Below the pieces are notes generated by a model. That model did not search any database, was not told the origin of the DNA, and saw only the letters and a list, made by a program, of their open reading frames with translations. 64,000 nucleotides of DNA, taken from assembly GCA_964554335.1 (NCBI GenBank), contig CAZKOF010000002.1:1-64000 (forward strand), read 5' to 3'. Positions 42,778 through 51,601 of the stretch are shown here, piece by piece. The translations under genes and the position numbers were made by a program. Source of the DNA: UBA3263 sp964554335. GTDB lineage: Bacteria > Bacteroidota > Bacteroidia > Bacteroidales > Muribaculaceae. The first letter of the stretch is position 1; each line of letters begins with the position of its first letter.

Positions 42778-43867
42778 TCTTCAATTTCTCGGCGTTTTCG
42801 GCCACGGTGAGTTTGTCGATGACCTCCTGAATGTCGCCGTCGAGAAAGGCGGGGAGGTTATAGACCGTGTAGTTGATGCGGTGGTCGGTTATGCGTCCCT
42901 GGGGGAAGTTGTAGGTGCGGATTTTCGCGGATCGGTCGCCGGTGGATACGAGGGTTTTGCGCCGCGAGGCGATGTCGTCGACGTATTTTTGGTGCTCGCG
43001 GTCGTAGATGAACGTGCGCAGTCGGCTGAGGGCGCGCTCTTTGTTTTTGGGCTGGTCGCGGGTTTCGGTGCATTCAATCAAAATCTCCTCGCTGACTCCG
43101 GTGTTGGGGTTGGTCCACATGTAGCGCAGTCTGACGCCTGATTCGACCTTGTTGACGTTCTGTCCGCCGGCGCCACCGGAGCGGAAAGTGTCCCACTTGA
43201 TTTCGCCTTCGTTGATTTCAACGTCGAATTCCTCGGCCTCGGGGAGCACGGCGACGGTCGCGGCCGAGGTGTGGACGCGTCCCTGCGTTTCGGTTGCGGG
43301 GACGCGCTGCACGCGGTGGACGCCGCTTTCGTATTTGAGGGTTCCGTAGACGTCCCGGCCGCTGACGGCGAAGACTATTTCTTTGAATCCGCCGGCGGCG
43401 CCCTCGCTCATTGAGGTCACGCTGACGCTCCAGCCCCGCGATTCGCAATATTTGGAGTACATCTTGAAGAGGTCGCCGGCAAAGAGGGCGGCTTCGTCGC
43501 CTCCGGTGCCTCCGCGGATTTCGACGATTGCGTTTTTGGAGTCTTCGGGGTCGGCGGGAATCATGAGAATCTTGATTTCATCCTCGAGGGCGGCAATCTG
43601 CTCCTCGGCGGCGTCGAGTTCCTCGCGGGCAAGAGCCCGGAGCTCGTCGTCTTTCTCGTTTTCGAGCACTGATTTCGCCTCGGCGCGGTTTGCCAGGGCG
43701 GTGCGGTAGCGGCGCATGGTCGCGGTCAGGCGTTCAAGCTCCTTATATTCTTTAGTCAGGGCGACGTAGCGCTTTATGTCGGCAATGACCTCGGGGTTGG
43801 TAATGAGGGTGGAGACTTCGTGGAAGCGTTCGTCGATGCCGTCGAGGCGTTGTAGCAGTTCGTTCAT
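42764..43867 (-). CDS. prfA: peptide chain release factor 1
   Basis: Terminates translation at UAA and UAG. 367 residues. The GGQ motif is in RSGGAGGQNVNKVESGVR; the codon-recognition PxT-type tripeptide lies in RVPATETQGRVHTSAATV. The long N-terminal helical region (ELLQRLDGIDERFHEVS) is intact. Fourth gene of the manC-yfhO-hypothetical-prfA-tatD row, 5 nt after its predecessor. Confidence 0.96.
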   Translation of the reverse strand: MNELLQRLDGIDERFHEVSTLITNPEVIADIKRYVALTKEYKELERLTATMRRYRTALANRAEAKSVLENEKDDELRALAREELDAAEEQIAALEDEIKILMIPADPEDSKNAIVEIRGGTGGDEAALFAGDLFKMYSKYCESRGWSVSVTSMSEGAAGGFKEIVFAVSGRDVYGTLKYESGVHRVQRVPATETQGRVHTSAATVAVLPEAEEFDVEINEGEIKWDTFRSGGAGGQNVNKVESGVRLRYMWTNPNTGVSEEILIECTETRDQPKNKERALSRLRTFIYDREHQKYVDDIASRRKTLVSTGDRSAKIRTYNFPQGRITDHRINYTVYNLPAFLDGDIQEVIDKLTVAENAEKLKSESL

Positions 43868-43872
43868 CGGGG

Positions 43873-44346
43873 TTAGAATTTCAGACGGAATGATTGGTGG
43901 GGGAGGCCGTGGTGGCGGATGGCAATCAGTGTGCGGCCGTTGGTGAAGGTCATCGCTTCAGAGGGGAGGCCGGCGCATTTTTCGGCATAGAGGGCGCGGA
44001 AGCGCGGGGGCAGCGGGGCTCCCGGGGCGAGCCATGTCAGGTCGGCTTCGGCGGGGTCATTGATCTCACGTGCGCGCGGGCATGCGATGGATATCATGCG
44101 CCGGGCTTCGCAGGGGGCGTCGCCGAGGTAGCACACGGTCAGTGGATTGAGGAACGCCGCCACACGAAAGAGTCTGCGGCCGGGGCGCGAGGTGACCTCG
44201 CGGGTAAAGGCGTAGTAGGGCAGGCGCTCGCGCAGGACTCCGAGAATAAAGCGGTAGGCAAAGGGGGAGTGGACCGTGAAACCACGGCCCACGCGAAACA
44301 TTTTCAGCCGCAACAGCGGCCATGCGAGAATGCTCCGGAGCGTCAT
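43873..44346 (-). CDS. conserved hypothetical protein with HSPFAYRF motif
   Basis: Start at ATG 44346, overlapping the yfhO stop (ATGA); 157 residues. The N-terminus (LRLKMFRVGRGFTVHSPFAYRF) resembles the first helices of Bacteroidota O-methyltransferase-like proteins (VHSPF...F), but the glycine-rich SAM loop is not evident: after YLGDAPCEARRMISIA the fold is short. It may be a reduced methyltransferase-like domain without catalysis. The much longer reading in this frame that runs into yfhO is a shadow. Confidence 0.6.
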   Translation of the reverse strand: MTLRSILAWPLLRLKMFRVGRGFTVHSPFAYRFILGVLRERLPYYAFTREVTSRPGRRLFRVAAFLNPLTVCYLGDAPCEARRMISIACPRAREINDPAEADLTWLAPGAPLPPRFRALYAEKCAGLPSEAMTFTNGRTLIAIRHHGLPHQSFRLKF

Positions 44347-46916
44347 TTCGTTTTGCGCCGCATCAGTGCGGAGGCAGCTCCGCCGATCAGCAGCAGGTAG
44401 ATCAGCCCGATTGCGGCGTATGCGACTCCGTTGGTCAAGGCGATTGAGCGTGGACGGAACTCCATTATGATCTCGTGGTCGCCGGCGGGGACTTTCAGGG
44501 CCCGCAGCAGGTAGTCGACGCGGCCGATTTCGGCGTCGTCGCCGTCGATTGTCGCGGTCCAGCCCCAGGGGAAGTAGATTTCGGAGAAGACGGCGACGCC
44601 TCCCCGGGCAGAGTGCGTGGAGTAGACGAGGCGGTCGGGGGCGTAGGCGGTCAGGGCGATGGTGTCGGTCGGGGCCGCGGGCGAGGAGGCGCCGAGGAGG
44701 TGCTCGAAGCGGACGTCGGCAACGGCGTGGCGGCGTGGCCGGAGGGTGTCGAGCGCGGCCATTTCGGCGTCGGCGCCGCTGACGTAGCTGACGTCGTCGA
44801 TGAACCATGCGTTGCCGAGGGCGCCGGGGTTGCGCCGGGACTCCGGCGAGGAGAGGTCGGTGATGACGTAGCGCGTGTTGAGCATGTCGAGGACGTTGAG
44901 GTGGGAGTCGAGCCAAGCCATGTCGTCGGGCGAGTAGAGCGCACGGGCTGCCGAGTCGGTCCGGAGGCTGAGGAGCTGCTCGATTTCGGGGCGCGCAACG
45001 TAGGCGAGGTGGCGGTCGATCATGTCCTGATAGCGCGAGAGCTTCGCGGCGTGGTAGCCGCCGATGGTCTTGTGGAAGCGGGCGGCGTCGTTGGTGTAGA
45101 AGCGGGGCACGTCGAGAACCCTGTAGCTGAGGTCCCGGTCGTTGAGAATAGCCCGGTCGGCGGGTGTCGGCGCGTCGGCGCGGGTTGTCGGGCCGGAGGG
45201 GACGAAGGCTGCGGAGTTGAGGTAGCGCTTGTCGGCGGTGAAAAGGTCGAGGCCGATAGCGATTCCGACCACTGCGAGGGCCGCTCCGGGCGTTATCGAC
45301 TTGTGGGCAAGCATCCATAGGGCAATGAAAGCCAGGGCGATGAAAACCAGCGAGCGGAGGGCGTCGGAACTCAATATGGAGGAGCGCATTGACTCGACGG
45401 CCTGGAGCACGGCGGGATATTGCTCGATGTTGAAGTCGGCGGGCAGGACTCCGGCGTTGACATATTGGGCAATGGCCATTTGGTCGCGTTCGCCGAGGAT
45501 GTTAGAGCCGAATAGCCCGGGAGCCGCTATGCCGGCCAGGCATATGAGGGCGCAGGCGCCGCAGCTGATTGCCAGGGGTTTGAGCATCGTCTTGCGGTCG
45601 GCGGCGTTGAGGAATTCGCGCAGGCCGAGAATTGCGAGCAGCGGCATGGTGAACTCGGCGATGACGAGGATGGATTCGACGGCGCGGAATTTGGAGTACA
45701 TCGGCACATAGTCGATGAAGATGTCGGTCAGCCACTGCAGGTTGCGCCCGAGGGCCAGGAGCACCGAGAGCAGGGTGAGCGCCACAAGGGCCCATTTGAC
45801 GGGTCCTTTGACGACCAGGGCGCCGAAAATGAAGAGCGCGAAGATGATTGCCCCGACATAGACGGGTCCCTGGGTTCCCTCGGCGCCGCCATAGTAGGGG
45901 GAGAAGATTTGCAGCAGGGTCATCTGCGGGTCGCGTCGCATAAGGGCTTTGCCCTCGTCGGTGTCGGCCAGGGAGGTCGGGCGCACCTGTCCGCGCTCGG
46001 GGAGCGCCGAGGCTCCGCCGACAATGTTGGGAATCAGCAGGCTGAGCGATTCGGTGCGGCCATAGGAGTAGGCCGTGATGTAGTCGCGGTCGAGGCCCGA
46101 GGTCGTGGAGTTGGAGGCGTCGGCGGCGGTGAGTTCAGAGTGGCCTCCGCGCATGGTCTCTTTTGAATATTCATAAGTGTGGTAGAGGTTGGGGGCATTG
46201 GCCGCGACGCCGAGGAGCATGGCGCCGGCGAGGATTGCCGTGTCGACGCCCCAACGGCGGAGGCGTTTCTCTTTCAAGGCGGAGACTCCGTAGGCAATCG
46301 CGAAGCCGGCCATGACGAAAGCGAAGTAGTAGGTCATCTGCAGGTGGTTGTTGGCAATCTGCAGGGCCATGAACAGGGCCGCGAGAGCCGCTCCGGCGAG
46401 CCGGCGACCGTTGTAGATCATGACGAGTCCGGCAATGGTCGGGGGCACGTAGGTCAGGGTATAGAATTTCCAGAGGTGGCCGGCGCCGATGATGATGACG
46501 AAATAGCTGCTCAGTCCCCAGGCCACGGCTCCGATGAGCGCGGTCCACGGCTTTGTCTTCATTGCGAGCAGGAGAATGAACATTCCGAGCATCATCATTG
46601 CGAGCAGATCTGCGGGGTGGGGCAGGAAGAGTCCGTAGACCTTTGAAATCCACCTGATGAGATAGCCCGAGGAGTAGCTCGGGGCAATCTGAAACATCGG
46701 CATTCCGCCGAAGACGGAATTTGTCCACCAGGCTTTTTCGCCTCCGGCGGCCTGATAGTCAACGACCTCCCGGCCGATGGCGTCGCCCTGGGCCATGTCG
46801 TGCTGCTGCAGTGAGTTGCCCTGAATCGCGTCGGGGTAGAAATATGCGAGGCTGACGGCAATGATTACCAGCAGGCAGCCGACGATGGAGAGTAGGTTTT
46901 TCTTCTTGTTGTTCAT
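44343..46916 (-). CDS. YfhO-family multipass membrane protein
   Basis: Start at ATG 46916 (857 residues), one base overlapping the manC stop (TGATG). About twelve hydrophobic segments, the first at residues 8-25, interrupted by a large extracytoplasmic loop (about 560-820) and closed by a last helix near 835-850. YfhO proteins are GT-C-like and have been linked to glycosylation of lipoteichoic acid in Firmicutes; in Bacteroidota the acceptor is unknown. The neighbour manC would supply GDP-mannose, which fits a sugar-transfer role. Confidence 0.85.
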   Translation of the reverse strand: MNNKKKNLLSIVGCLLVIIAVSLAYFYPDAIQGNSLQQHDMAQGDAIGREVVDYQAAGGEKAWWTNSVFGGMPMFQIAPSYSSGYLIRWISKVYGLFLPHPADLLAMMMLGMFILLLAMKTKPWTALIGAVAWGLSSYFVIIIGAGHLWKFYTLTYVPPTIAGLVMIYNGRRLAGAALAALFMALQIANNHLQMTYYFAFVMAGFAIAYGVSALKEKRLRRWGVDTAILAGAMLLGVAANAPNLYHTYEYSKETMRGGHSELTAADASNSTTSGLDRDYITAYSYGRTESLSLLIPNIVGGASALPERGQVRPTSLADTDEGKALMRRDPQMTLLQIFSPYYGGAEGTQGPVYVGAIIFALFIFGALVVKGPVKWALVALTLLSVLLALGRNLQWLTDIFIDYVPMYSKFRAVESILVIAEFTMPLLAILGLREFLNAADRKTMLKPLAISCGACALICLAGIAAPGLFGSNILGERDQMAIAQYVNAGVLPADFNIEQYPAVLQAVESMRSSILSSDALRSLVFIALAFIALWMLAHKSITPGAALAVVGIAIGLDLFTADKRYLNSAAFVPSGPTTRADAPTPADRAILNDRDLSYRVLDVPRFYTNDAARFHKTIGGYHAAKLSRYQDMIDRHLAYVARPEIEQLLSLRTDSAARALYSPDDMAWLDSHLNVLDMLNTRYVITDLSSPESRRNPGALGNAWFIDDVSYVSGADAEMAALDTLRPRRHAVADVRFEHLLGASSPAAPTDTIALTAYAPDRLVYSTHSARGGVAVFSEIYFPWGWTATIDGDDAEIGRVDYLLRALKVPAGDHEIIMEFRPRSIALTNGVAYAAIGLIYLLLIGGAASALMRRKTK

Positions 46917-47989
46917 CACAGGTATTTGTCGCCGAGGGTTTGGCTGATGTCGTTGACGTATTGTTTTATTTTCTGTTCCTTTGCGAGGGGGCAGATGAGC
47001 AGCACATCGTCGGTGTCGGCAACGACGTAGTCTTTGAGCCCGTCGACCACGATGAGCTTGCGCGGGTTCGACTCGGAGACGATGCAGCCGGAGGAATCGT
47101 AGGCCATGACGGAACATCCGTGGCAGACGTTTGCGTTGCGGTCTTTCGGCGACTGTTCGTGGAGGGCTCCCCAGGTTCCGAGGTCGCTCCAGCCCGGGTT
47201 TACCTCCTCGACGCAGACATTTGCGGCCTTTTCCAGCAGGGCGTAGTCAATGCTGATCGAGGGGCACGCGGGAAATTCGCGGGCAATGAACGCGGATTCT
47301 TCGGGGGTTGCGAAGACGCCGGCCGGGGCGTTGAAGCGGGCATATATTTCGGGAGAGTGCTGCGCGAGCCCCTTGAGCAGATTCTTTGCCGACCAGAGGA
47401 ATACTCCGGAGTTCCAGAGGAATTCGCCGGTCGAGAGGAACACTTTCGCCAACTCTGCGTCGGGCTTTTCGGTGAAGGTTTTGACGCGGTCGATTCCCGT
47501 GGCGACCTGTTCGCCGCGCTGAATGTAGCCATAGCCTGTTTCGGGGCGCGAGGGCTTGATGCCGAGGGTCAGCAGGGCGTTGTTGTTTTCAACAAACTCA
47601 AATCCGCGCTCGAGGGCGTCGAGAAATTCGCGCTCGCGCAGAATGAGGTGGTCTGAGGGCATGACGACCATCGAGGCCGCGGGGTCGAGGGTCTGGATAT
47701 GGCGTGCAGCCCAGGCGATGCAGGGGGCCGTGTTGCGCCGTGCGGGTTCGAGCAAGATGTTTTCGGGCTTGATCGCAGGGAGTTGCTCGCGCACCATCGC
47801 GCCATAGTCGGCGTTGGTCACGACGATAACCCTCTCGGGGTCGACCAGGGGGCGGATTCGGTCGCAGGTCATCTGGAGCAACGTGCGCCCCGTGCCCATG
47901 AAGTCGAGAAACTGTTTGGGCTTATTTGAACGGGATGCGGGCCAGAAACGGGAGCCCACTCCCCCACACATAATTACGCAATATCTCAT
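46916..47989 (-). CDS. manC: mannose-1-phosphate guanylyltransferase
   Basis: Makes GDP-mannose from mannose-1-phosphate and GTP. 357 residues: only the nucleotidyltransferase and its left-handed helix, no C-terminal phosphomannose isomerase domain. The signature is VIMCGGVGSRFWPASR at residues 5-20; PSDHLI near 105, GYGYIQRG and FTEKPD follow. First gene of a five-gene row. The C-terminal FxCPxxKEQ-like part reads LLICPLAKEQKIKQYV. Confidence 0.94.
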   Translation of the reverse strand: MRYCVIMCGGVGSRFWPASRSNKPKQFLDFMGTGRTLLQMTCDRIRPLVDPERVIVVTNADYGAMVREQLPAIKPENILLEPARRNTAPCIAWAARHIQTLDPAASMVVMPSDHLILREREFLDALERGFEFVENNNALLTLGIKPSRPETGYGYIQRGEQVATGIDRVKTFTEKPDAELAKVFLSTGEFLWNSGVFLWSAKNLLKGLAQHSPEIYARFNAPAGVFATPEESAFIAREFPACPSISIDYALLEKAANVCVEEVNPGWSDLGTWGALHEQSPKDRNANVCHGCSVMAYDSSGCIVSESNPRKLIVVDGLKDYVVADTDDVLLICPLAKEQKIKQYVNDISQTLGDKYL

Positions 47990-48008
47990 GATTAAATAAA
48001 TTTTTCTG

Positions 48009-48016
48009 CAAAGGTA
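48009..48016 (-). promoter_or_regulatory. -7 box of the manC operon promoter
   Basis: Minus-strand TACCTTTG 19 nt before the manC ATG. Confidence 0.65.
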
Positions 48017-48020
48017 CGAT

Positions 48021-48075
48021 AAAAAAGTTAAGACATAAAAGTTAAATAAGAAAAACTAAAAATGAAAAACTAAAA
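48021..48075. repeat. AT-rich repeat between manC and the orphan fragment
   Basis: AAAAAGTTAAGACATAAAAGTTAAATAAG and following AAAACTAAAAATGAAAAACT words. Same family as the AT-rich repeats at 18.7, 28.9 and 41.2 kb. Confidence 0.6.
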
Positions 48076-48100
48076 ATTCTCATTTTTCATTTTTTTGTTA

Positions 48101-48108
48101 TACCTTTG
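48101..48108 (+). promoter_or_regulatory. -7-like box directly before the orphan C-terminal fragment
   Basis: TACCTTTG, immediately followed (3 nt) by the open part of a C-terminal protein fragment. No -33 box seen. Confidence 0.5.
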
Positions 48109-48111
48109 CCG

Positions 48112-48285
48112 TCTCAGACCGACTTCCGCGAGACGGAAGACTCCGGCATCAAGGGCATTGAGGGGGGCAGTGACTCAGTCGAGTTCTTCAACTTCAACGG
48201 TGTTCGCGCCAATGGTGACGCCCTTGCTCCGGGCCTTTACCTCAGGCGTCAGGGCGGCAAAACCGCCAAAGTGCTTGTCAGGTAA
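48112..48285 (+). pseudogene. orphan C-terminal tail of a secreted Bacteroidales protein
   Basis: The frame ending at TAA 48283-48285 reads GGSDSVEFFNFNGVRANGDA, then LAPGLYLRRQGGKTAKVLVR. The pattern [V/F]xFNxxGxRxxxxLxxGLYxxRxGxKxxKxxVR is the usual C-terminal sorting-like tail (T9SS-type/Por-like) of large secreted proteins in this order. No ATG and no upstream gene body exist; a -7 box precedes it by 3 nt. I infer a fusion after deletion of a large gene. Confidence 0.7.
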
Positions 48286-48295
48286 CTTTTGTGTC

Positions 48296-48415
48296 GCCGC
48301 GATGCGGCTCGAATGGATGGGGGATGCGCCGCGCGGGCGAACCTGCGGCGGCGGGCGCTACGCGCCTCTTGCCTATGGTAGCGGCGCTAACGCGCCTGTT
48401 CGCCGCTGGCGCGGC
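48296..48415. repeat. four mini-hairpins before pnp
   Basis: GCCGC-GAT-GCGGC (48296-48308), GGCGC-TAC-GCGCC (48354-48366), GGCGC-TAAC-GCGCC (48383-48396) and GCCGC-TGGC-GCGGC (48402-48415). They lie after the orphan fragment and upstream of the pnp promoter. The remaining spacer (48286-48570) has no gene. Confidence 0.7.
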
Positions 48416-48524
48416 TTTTTAGTCGCCGCGCTGCGACAGGCCCTGCTGCCCGCTTTGCGCCCCCGGCGCACGCTCTCCGTGTCGGCGGCGGCAAAGTTTA
48501 TTTTTAGGTTTTCATTTTTTTTCG

Positions 48525-48532
48525 TAACTTTG
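48525..48532 (+). promoter_or_regulatory. -7 box of the pnp promoter
   Basis: TAACTTTG, 38 nt before the pnp ATG. No clear -33 TTTG. Confidence 0.65.
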
Positions 48533-48570
48533 CGCGATATTTTGAAGTGTTATAACCTTACAAAAAGCAA

Positions 48571-50820
48571 ATGAAACCAATCAAGAAAACCATTGCACTG
48601 CCCGACGGCCGCGAGATTACGCTCGAAACCGGCAAGTTGGCAAAGCAGGCAGATGGAGCTGTAGAGCTGCGCATGGGTAACACCATGATTCTGGCTACGG
48701 TGGTCTCCGCGAAGGAGGCCGGTGAGGGCGTCGACTTTATGCCCCTGACCGTAGAGTACAAAGAAAAATTCTCGTCGAACGGACGTTTTCCCGGCGGCTT
48801 CCTCAAGCGCGAAGGCCGCGCTTCGGATTATGAAATCCTGACGGCTCGCTTGATCGACCGCGTGCTTCGTCCGCTCTTCCCCGATAATTACCATGCCGAC
48901 ACGATCGTGCAGGTAACCATGTATAGCGCCGACGGCGTTGACGCTCCCGACGCGCTGGCCGGCCTGGCCGCCTCGGCTGCGCTGACTGTCAGCGACGTTC
49001 CTTTTCAGGGCCCGATTTCGGAGGTCCGCGTTGCGCGCATCAACGGCGAGTTCGTCATTAACCCGACTTTCGAGCAGATGAAGGATGCCGATCTGGAGTT
49101 GATGGTAGGTGCTACCTACGATAACATCATGATGGTTGAAGGCGAGATGAACGAGGTCAGCGAGCAGGTTCTGCTCGATGCCTTGAAGGCTGCCCACGAG
49201 GCTATCAAGTCCCAGTGTGTCGCCCAGATGGAGCTGGCCAAGGAAGTCGGCAACACCAAGCGCGAATATTGCCACGAGGTCAACGACGAAGATCTGCGTA
49301 AGGACGTGCGCGAGAAATGCTACGACAAGGTTTATGCCATCGCCAAGCAGGGTTGTGCCGACAAGCATTGGCGCGCCGACAGCTTCGCCGCGATATGTGA
49401 CGAATACATCGCCTCGCTCCCCGAAGAGGAGCAGGAGGAGAAGGCTCCGCTGGTTAAGCGCTACTACCACGACGTTGAGAAGGAGGCCATGCGCCGCTGC
49501 GTTCTCGACGAGGGCATCCGCCTGGACGGTCGCAAGACGACGGAAATCCGCCCCATATGGTGTGAGGTAGACTATCTTCCCGGCCCCCACGGTTCCGCAG
49601 TGTTCACCCGCGGCGAGACCCAGAGCCTGGCAACCGTGACCCTCGGCACCAAGCTCGACGAAAAGATTGTTGACGAGGTGCTGGACCAGAGCCATGAGCG
49701 CTTCCTGCTTCACTATAACTTCCCTCCGTTCTCGACCGGCGAGGCCCGCGCACCCCGCGGCGTCAGCCGCCGCGAAGTCGGCCACGGCAATCTGGCCCAC
49801 CGCGCGCTCAAGTCGATGCTTCCGAAGGATTTCCCCTACGTTACCCGCGTTGTCAGCGACATTCTCGAGAGCAACGGTTCGAGCTCGATGGCGACGGTAT
49901 GTGCCGGCACCCTGGCGCTGCTCGACGCCGGCGTCAAGATGACCCGCCCCGTTGCCGGCATTGCCATGGGTCTGATTTCCGACGGCAAGAAGTGGGCCGT
50001 GCTCAGCGACATTCTCGGCGATGAGGATCACCTGGGCGACATGGACTTCAAAGTTACCGGCACCACCAACGGCATCACGGCAACCCAGATGGACATCAAG
50101 TGTGACGGCCTGAGCTACGAAATTCTCGAAAAGGCCCTCATGCAGGCCCGCGACGGCAGACTCCACATTCTGAACATCATCAACGAGACCATCCCCGCCG
50201 CCCGCGAGGATTATAAACCCAGTGTGCCGCGCATTGTGACGATGACCATTCCGAAGGAGCTCATCGGAGCGGTTATCGGCCCGGGCGGAAAGGTTATCCA
50301 GGGCATTCAAGAGGAGAGCGGCGCCATCGTCTCCATCGACGAAATCAACAACGAAGGCTACATCGAGGTTGCCGCTCCCAACAAGGAGGCCATAGACCGC
50401 GCCCTCGACATGATAAAGGCCATCACGGCGCTGCCCGAGGAGGGCGAGGTCTACACCGGCAAGGTCATGACTATCCAGGACTTCGGCGCTTTCGTGCAGT
50501 TCATGCCCAACCGCGACGGCCTGCTCCACATCTCTGAAATCTCCTGGGACCGCCTGCCCGACATGGAAGCCAGCGGCCTGAAGGAGGGCGACGAGGTTAC
50601 CGTCAAACTCATCGAGATAGACAAGAAGACCGGCAAGTATCGCCTGAGCATGCGCGCCTTGCAGCCCAAGCCCGAAGGCTGGGTTGAGCGTCCGCGCGAA
50701 CCCCGTCGTCCGCGTGGCGAGGGTGGCGACGGCGAGCGCCGCGAACGTCGCGAACGTTACGACCGCGGAGAGCGTGGCGAGCGCCGCGACCGCGGACCCC
50801 GTTCGCCCCGCCGCGACTGA
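48571..50820 (+). CDS. pnp: polyribonucleotide nucleotidyltransferase
   Basis: Phosphorolytic 3'-5' exoribonuclease in mRNA decay. 749 residues with the full domain order: RNase PH 1 (to about 220), helical linker, RNase PH 2 (about 310-540, FPPFSTGEARAPRGVSRREVGHGNLAHRAL), KH (VIGPGGKVIQGIQEESGA, near 570) and S1 (GEVYTGKVMTIQDFGAFVQFMP, near 630). The C-terminal 40 residues are Arg/Gly/Glu-rich, a probable disordered RNA-binding tail. Monocistronic with its own terminator. Confidence 0.98.
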   Translation: MKPIKKTIALPDGREITLETGKLAKQADGAVELRMGNTMILATVVSAKEAGEGVDFMPLTVEYKEKFSSNGRFPGGFLKREGRASDYEILTARLIDRVLRPLFPDNYHADTIVQVTMYSADGVDAPDALAGLAASAALTVSDVPFQGPISEVRVARINGEFVINPTFEQMKDADLELMVGATYDNIMMVEGEMNEVSEQVLLDALKAAHEAIKSQCVAQMELAKEVGNTKREYCHEVNDEDLRKDVREKCYDKVYAIAKQGCADKHWRADSFAAICDEYIASLPEEEQEEKAPLVKRYYHDVEKEAMRRCVLDEGIRLDGRKTTEIRPIWCEVDYLPGPHGSAVFTRGETQSLATVTLGTKLDEKIVDEVLDQSHERFLLHYNFPPFSTGEARAPRGVSRREVGHGNLAHRALKSMLPKDFPYVTRVVSDILESNGSSSMATVCAGTLALLDAGVKMTRPVAGIAMGLISDGKKWAVLSDILGDEDHLGDMDFKVTGTTNGITATQMDIKCDGLSYEILEKALMQARDGRLHILNIINETIPAAREDYKPSVPRIVTMTIPKELIGAVIGPGGKVIQGIQEESGAIVSIDEINNEGYIEVAAPNKEAIDRALDMIKAITALPEEGEVYTGKVMTIQDFGAFVQFMPNRDGLLHISEISWDRLPDMEASGLKEGDEVTVKLIEIDKKTGKYRLSMRALQPKPEGWVERPREPRRPRGEGGDGERRERRERYDRGERGERRDRGPRSPRRD

Positions 50821-50845
50821 TTTCCGGCAAAATAGCAGACACAAC

Positions 50846-50890
50846 CGACGCGCTCCGTTCCTCTTCAGGCGGAGCGCGTCGTGATTTTTT
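50846..50890 (+). terminator. pnp terminator
   Basis: A 12-bp perfect stem CGACGCGCTCCG / CGGAGCGCGTCG (50846-50857 and 50870-50881) with a 12-nt loop, followed by T6 after GTGA. Strong Rho-independent terminator. Confidence 0.92.
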
Positions 50891-50935
50891 ATTTTTAACT
50901 TTTCGTTTTTCTTTTTTAACTTTTAGCTTTGAACC
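50885..50935. repeat. AT-rich repeat, inverted orientation
   Basis: TTTTTAACTTTTCG and TTTTTTAACTTTTAG words are the reverse complement of the AAAAGTTAAAAA family seen elsewhere. Confidence 0.6.
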
Positions 50936-50958
50936 TTTAAAATCTCAGAGATTTTTCG

Positions 50959-50966
50959 TAACTTTG
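50959..50966 (+). promoter_or_regulatory. -7 box before the SIS-domain gene
   Basis: TAACTTTG, 26 nt before the ATG at 50993. No good -33 box. Confidence 0.6.
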
Positions 50967-50992
50967 CGCCCGAAAATCTATAGCATTCACAC

Positions 50993-51601
50993 ATGGACGA
51001 AATCCTGACGTTACAAAAAATCCTCGCGGACGAGTCGCAGGCAATCGCAGCCGTGCCTCTTACCGCAGAATACTCCTCGGCTCTCGACCTGATTCAACAC
51101 CATGTCTGCGAGCTCGGCGGCAAGGTCGTTGCCTCCGGCATGGGTAAGGCGGGCCAGATTGCCTCGAACATCGCGTCGACATTTGCCTCCACCGGCATCC
51201 CCGCGGTCAATATCAACCCCGCGGAGGCGCAACACGGCGATCTGGGAATTCTCCAGCCCAACGATGTAATGCTACTGATTTCCAATTCCGGCCGTACCGA
51301 CGAGATTTTGCGCCTTTATGAAATCGCCCGAATGCTATATCCGAAGATGCGCGCAATCGTCATCACCGCCGAGGCCGCGTGTCCGCTGGCTCAGATGCCC
51401 GATACTGTCAGCCTCTTCACGGGCAATCCCGCCGAAGTCTGCCCCCTGGGCCTGACTCCGACCACATCGATCACGGCCATGACCGTCATCGGCCACCTGC
51501 TTATCGTCGGCATGATGCTCCGCACCGGATTTACCCGCGAGCAGTATGCCGTTCGTCATCAGGGCGGTTCGCTTGGCGAGAAACTGCGTTCCGAGTTATG
51601 A
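50993..51601 (+). CDS. SIS-domain sugar-phosphate isomerase, KdsD/KpsF-like without CBS domains
   Basis: Probable arabinose-5-phosphate isomerase for Kdo synthesis. 202 residues covering only the SIS domain; KdsD has about 320 with two CBS domains. VVASGMGKAGQIASNIASTFASTG has an Ala where most KdsD proteins have Ser after GK. NPAEAQHGDLGILQPNDV, LLISNSGRTDEIL and CPLGLTPTTSITA are strongly KdsD-like. CBS-less forms occur in Bacteroidota. The ATGA overlap couples it to ribH. Confidence 0.88.
   Translation: MDEILTLQKILADESQAIAAVPLTAEYSSALDLIQHHVCELGGKVVASGMGKAGQIASNIASTFASTGIPAVNINPAEAQHGDLGILQPNDVMLLISNSGRTDEILRLYEIARMLYPKMRAIVITAEAACPLAQMPDTVSLFTGNPAEVCPLGLTPTTSITAMTVIGHLLIVGMMLRTGFTREQYAVRHQGGSLGEKLRSEL

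Noticed and set aside
46917..47117. 67-residue N-terminal extension of the YfhO protein
   Set aside because: Overlaps manC and is Arg-rich; ATG 46916 overlapping the manC stop gives a proper first helix.
48095..48574. 159-codon frame before pnp
   Set aside because: A different frame from the secretion-tail fragment, crosses mini-hairpins and the pnp promoter; Arg/Ala-rich shadow.
48550..50844. 764-codon minus-strand frame
   Set aside because: Antisense to pnp over its whole length; pnp has all expected domains.
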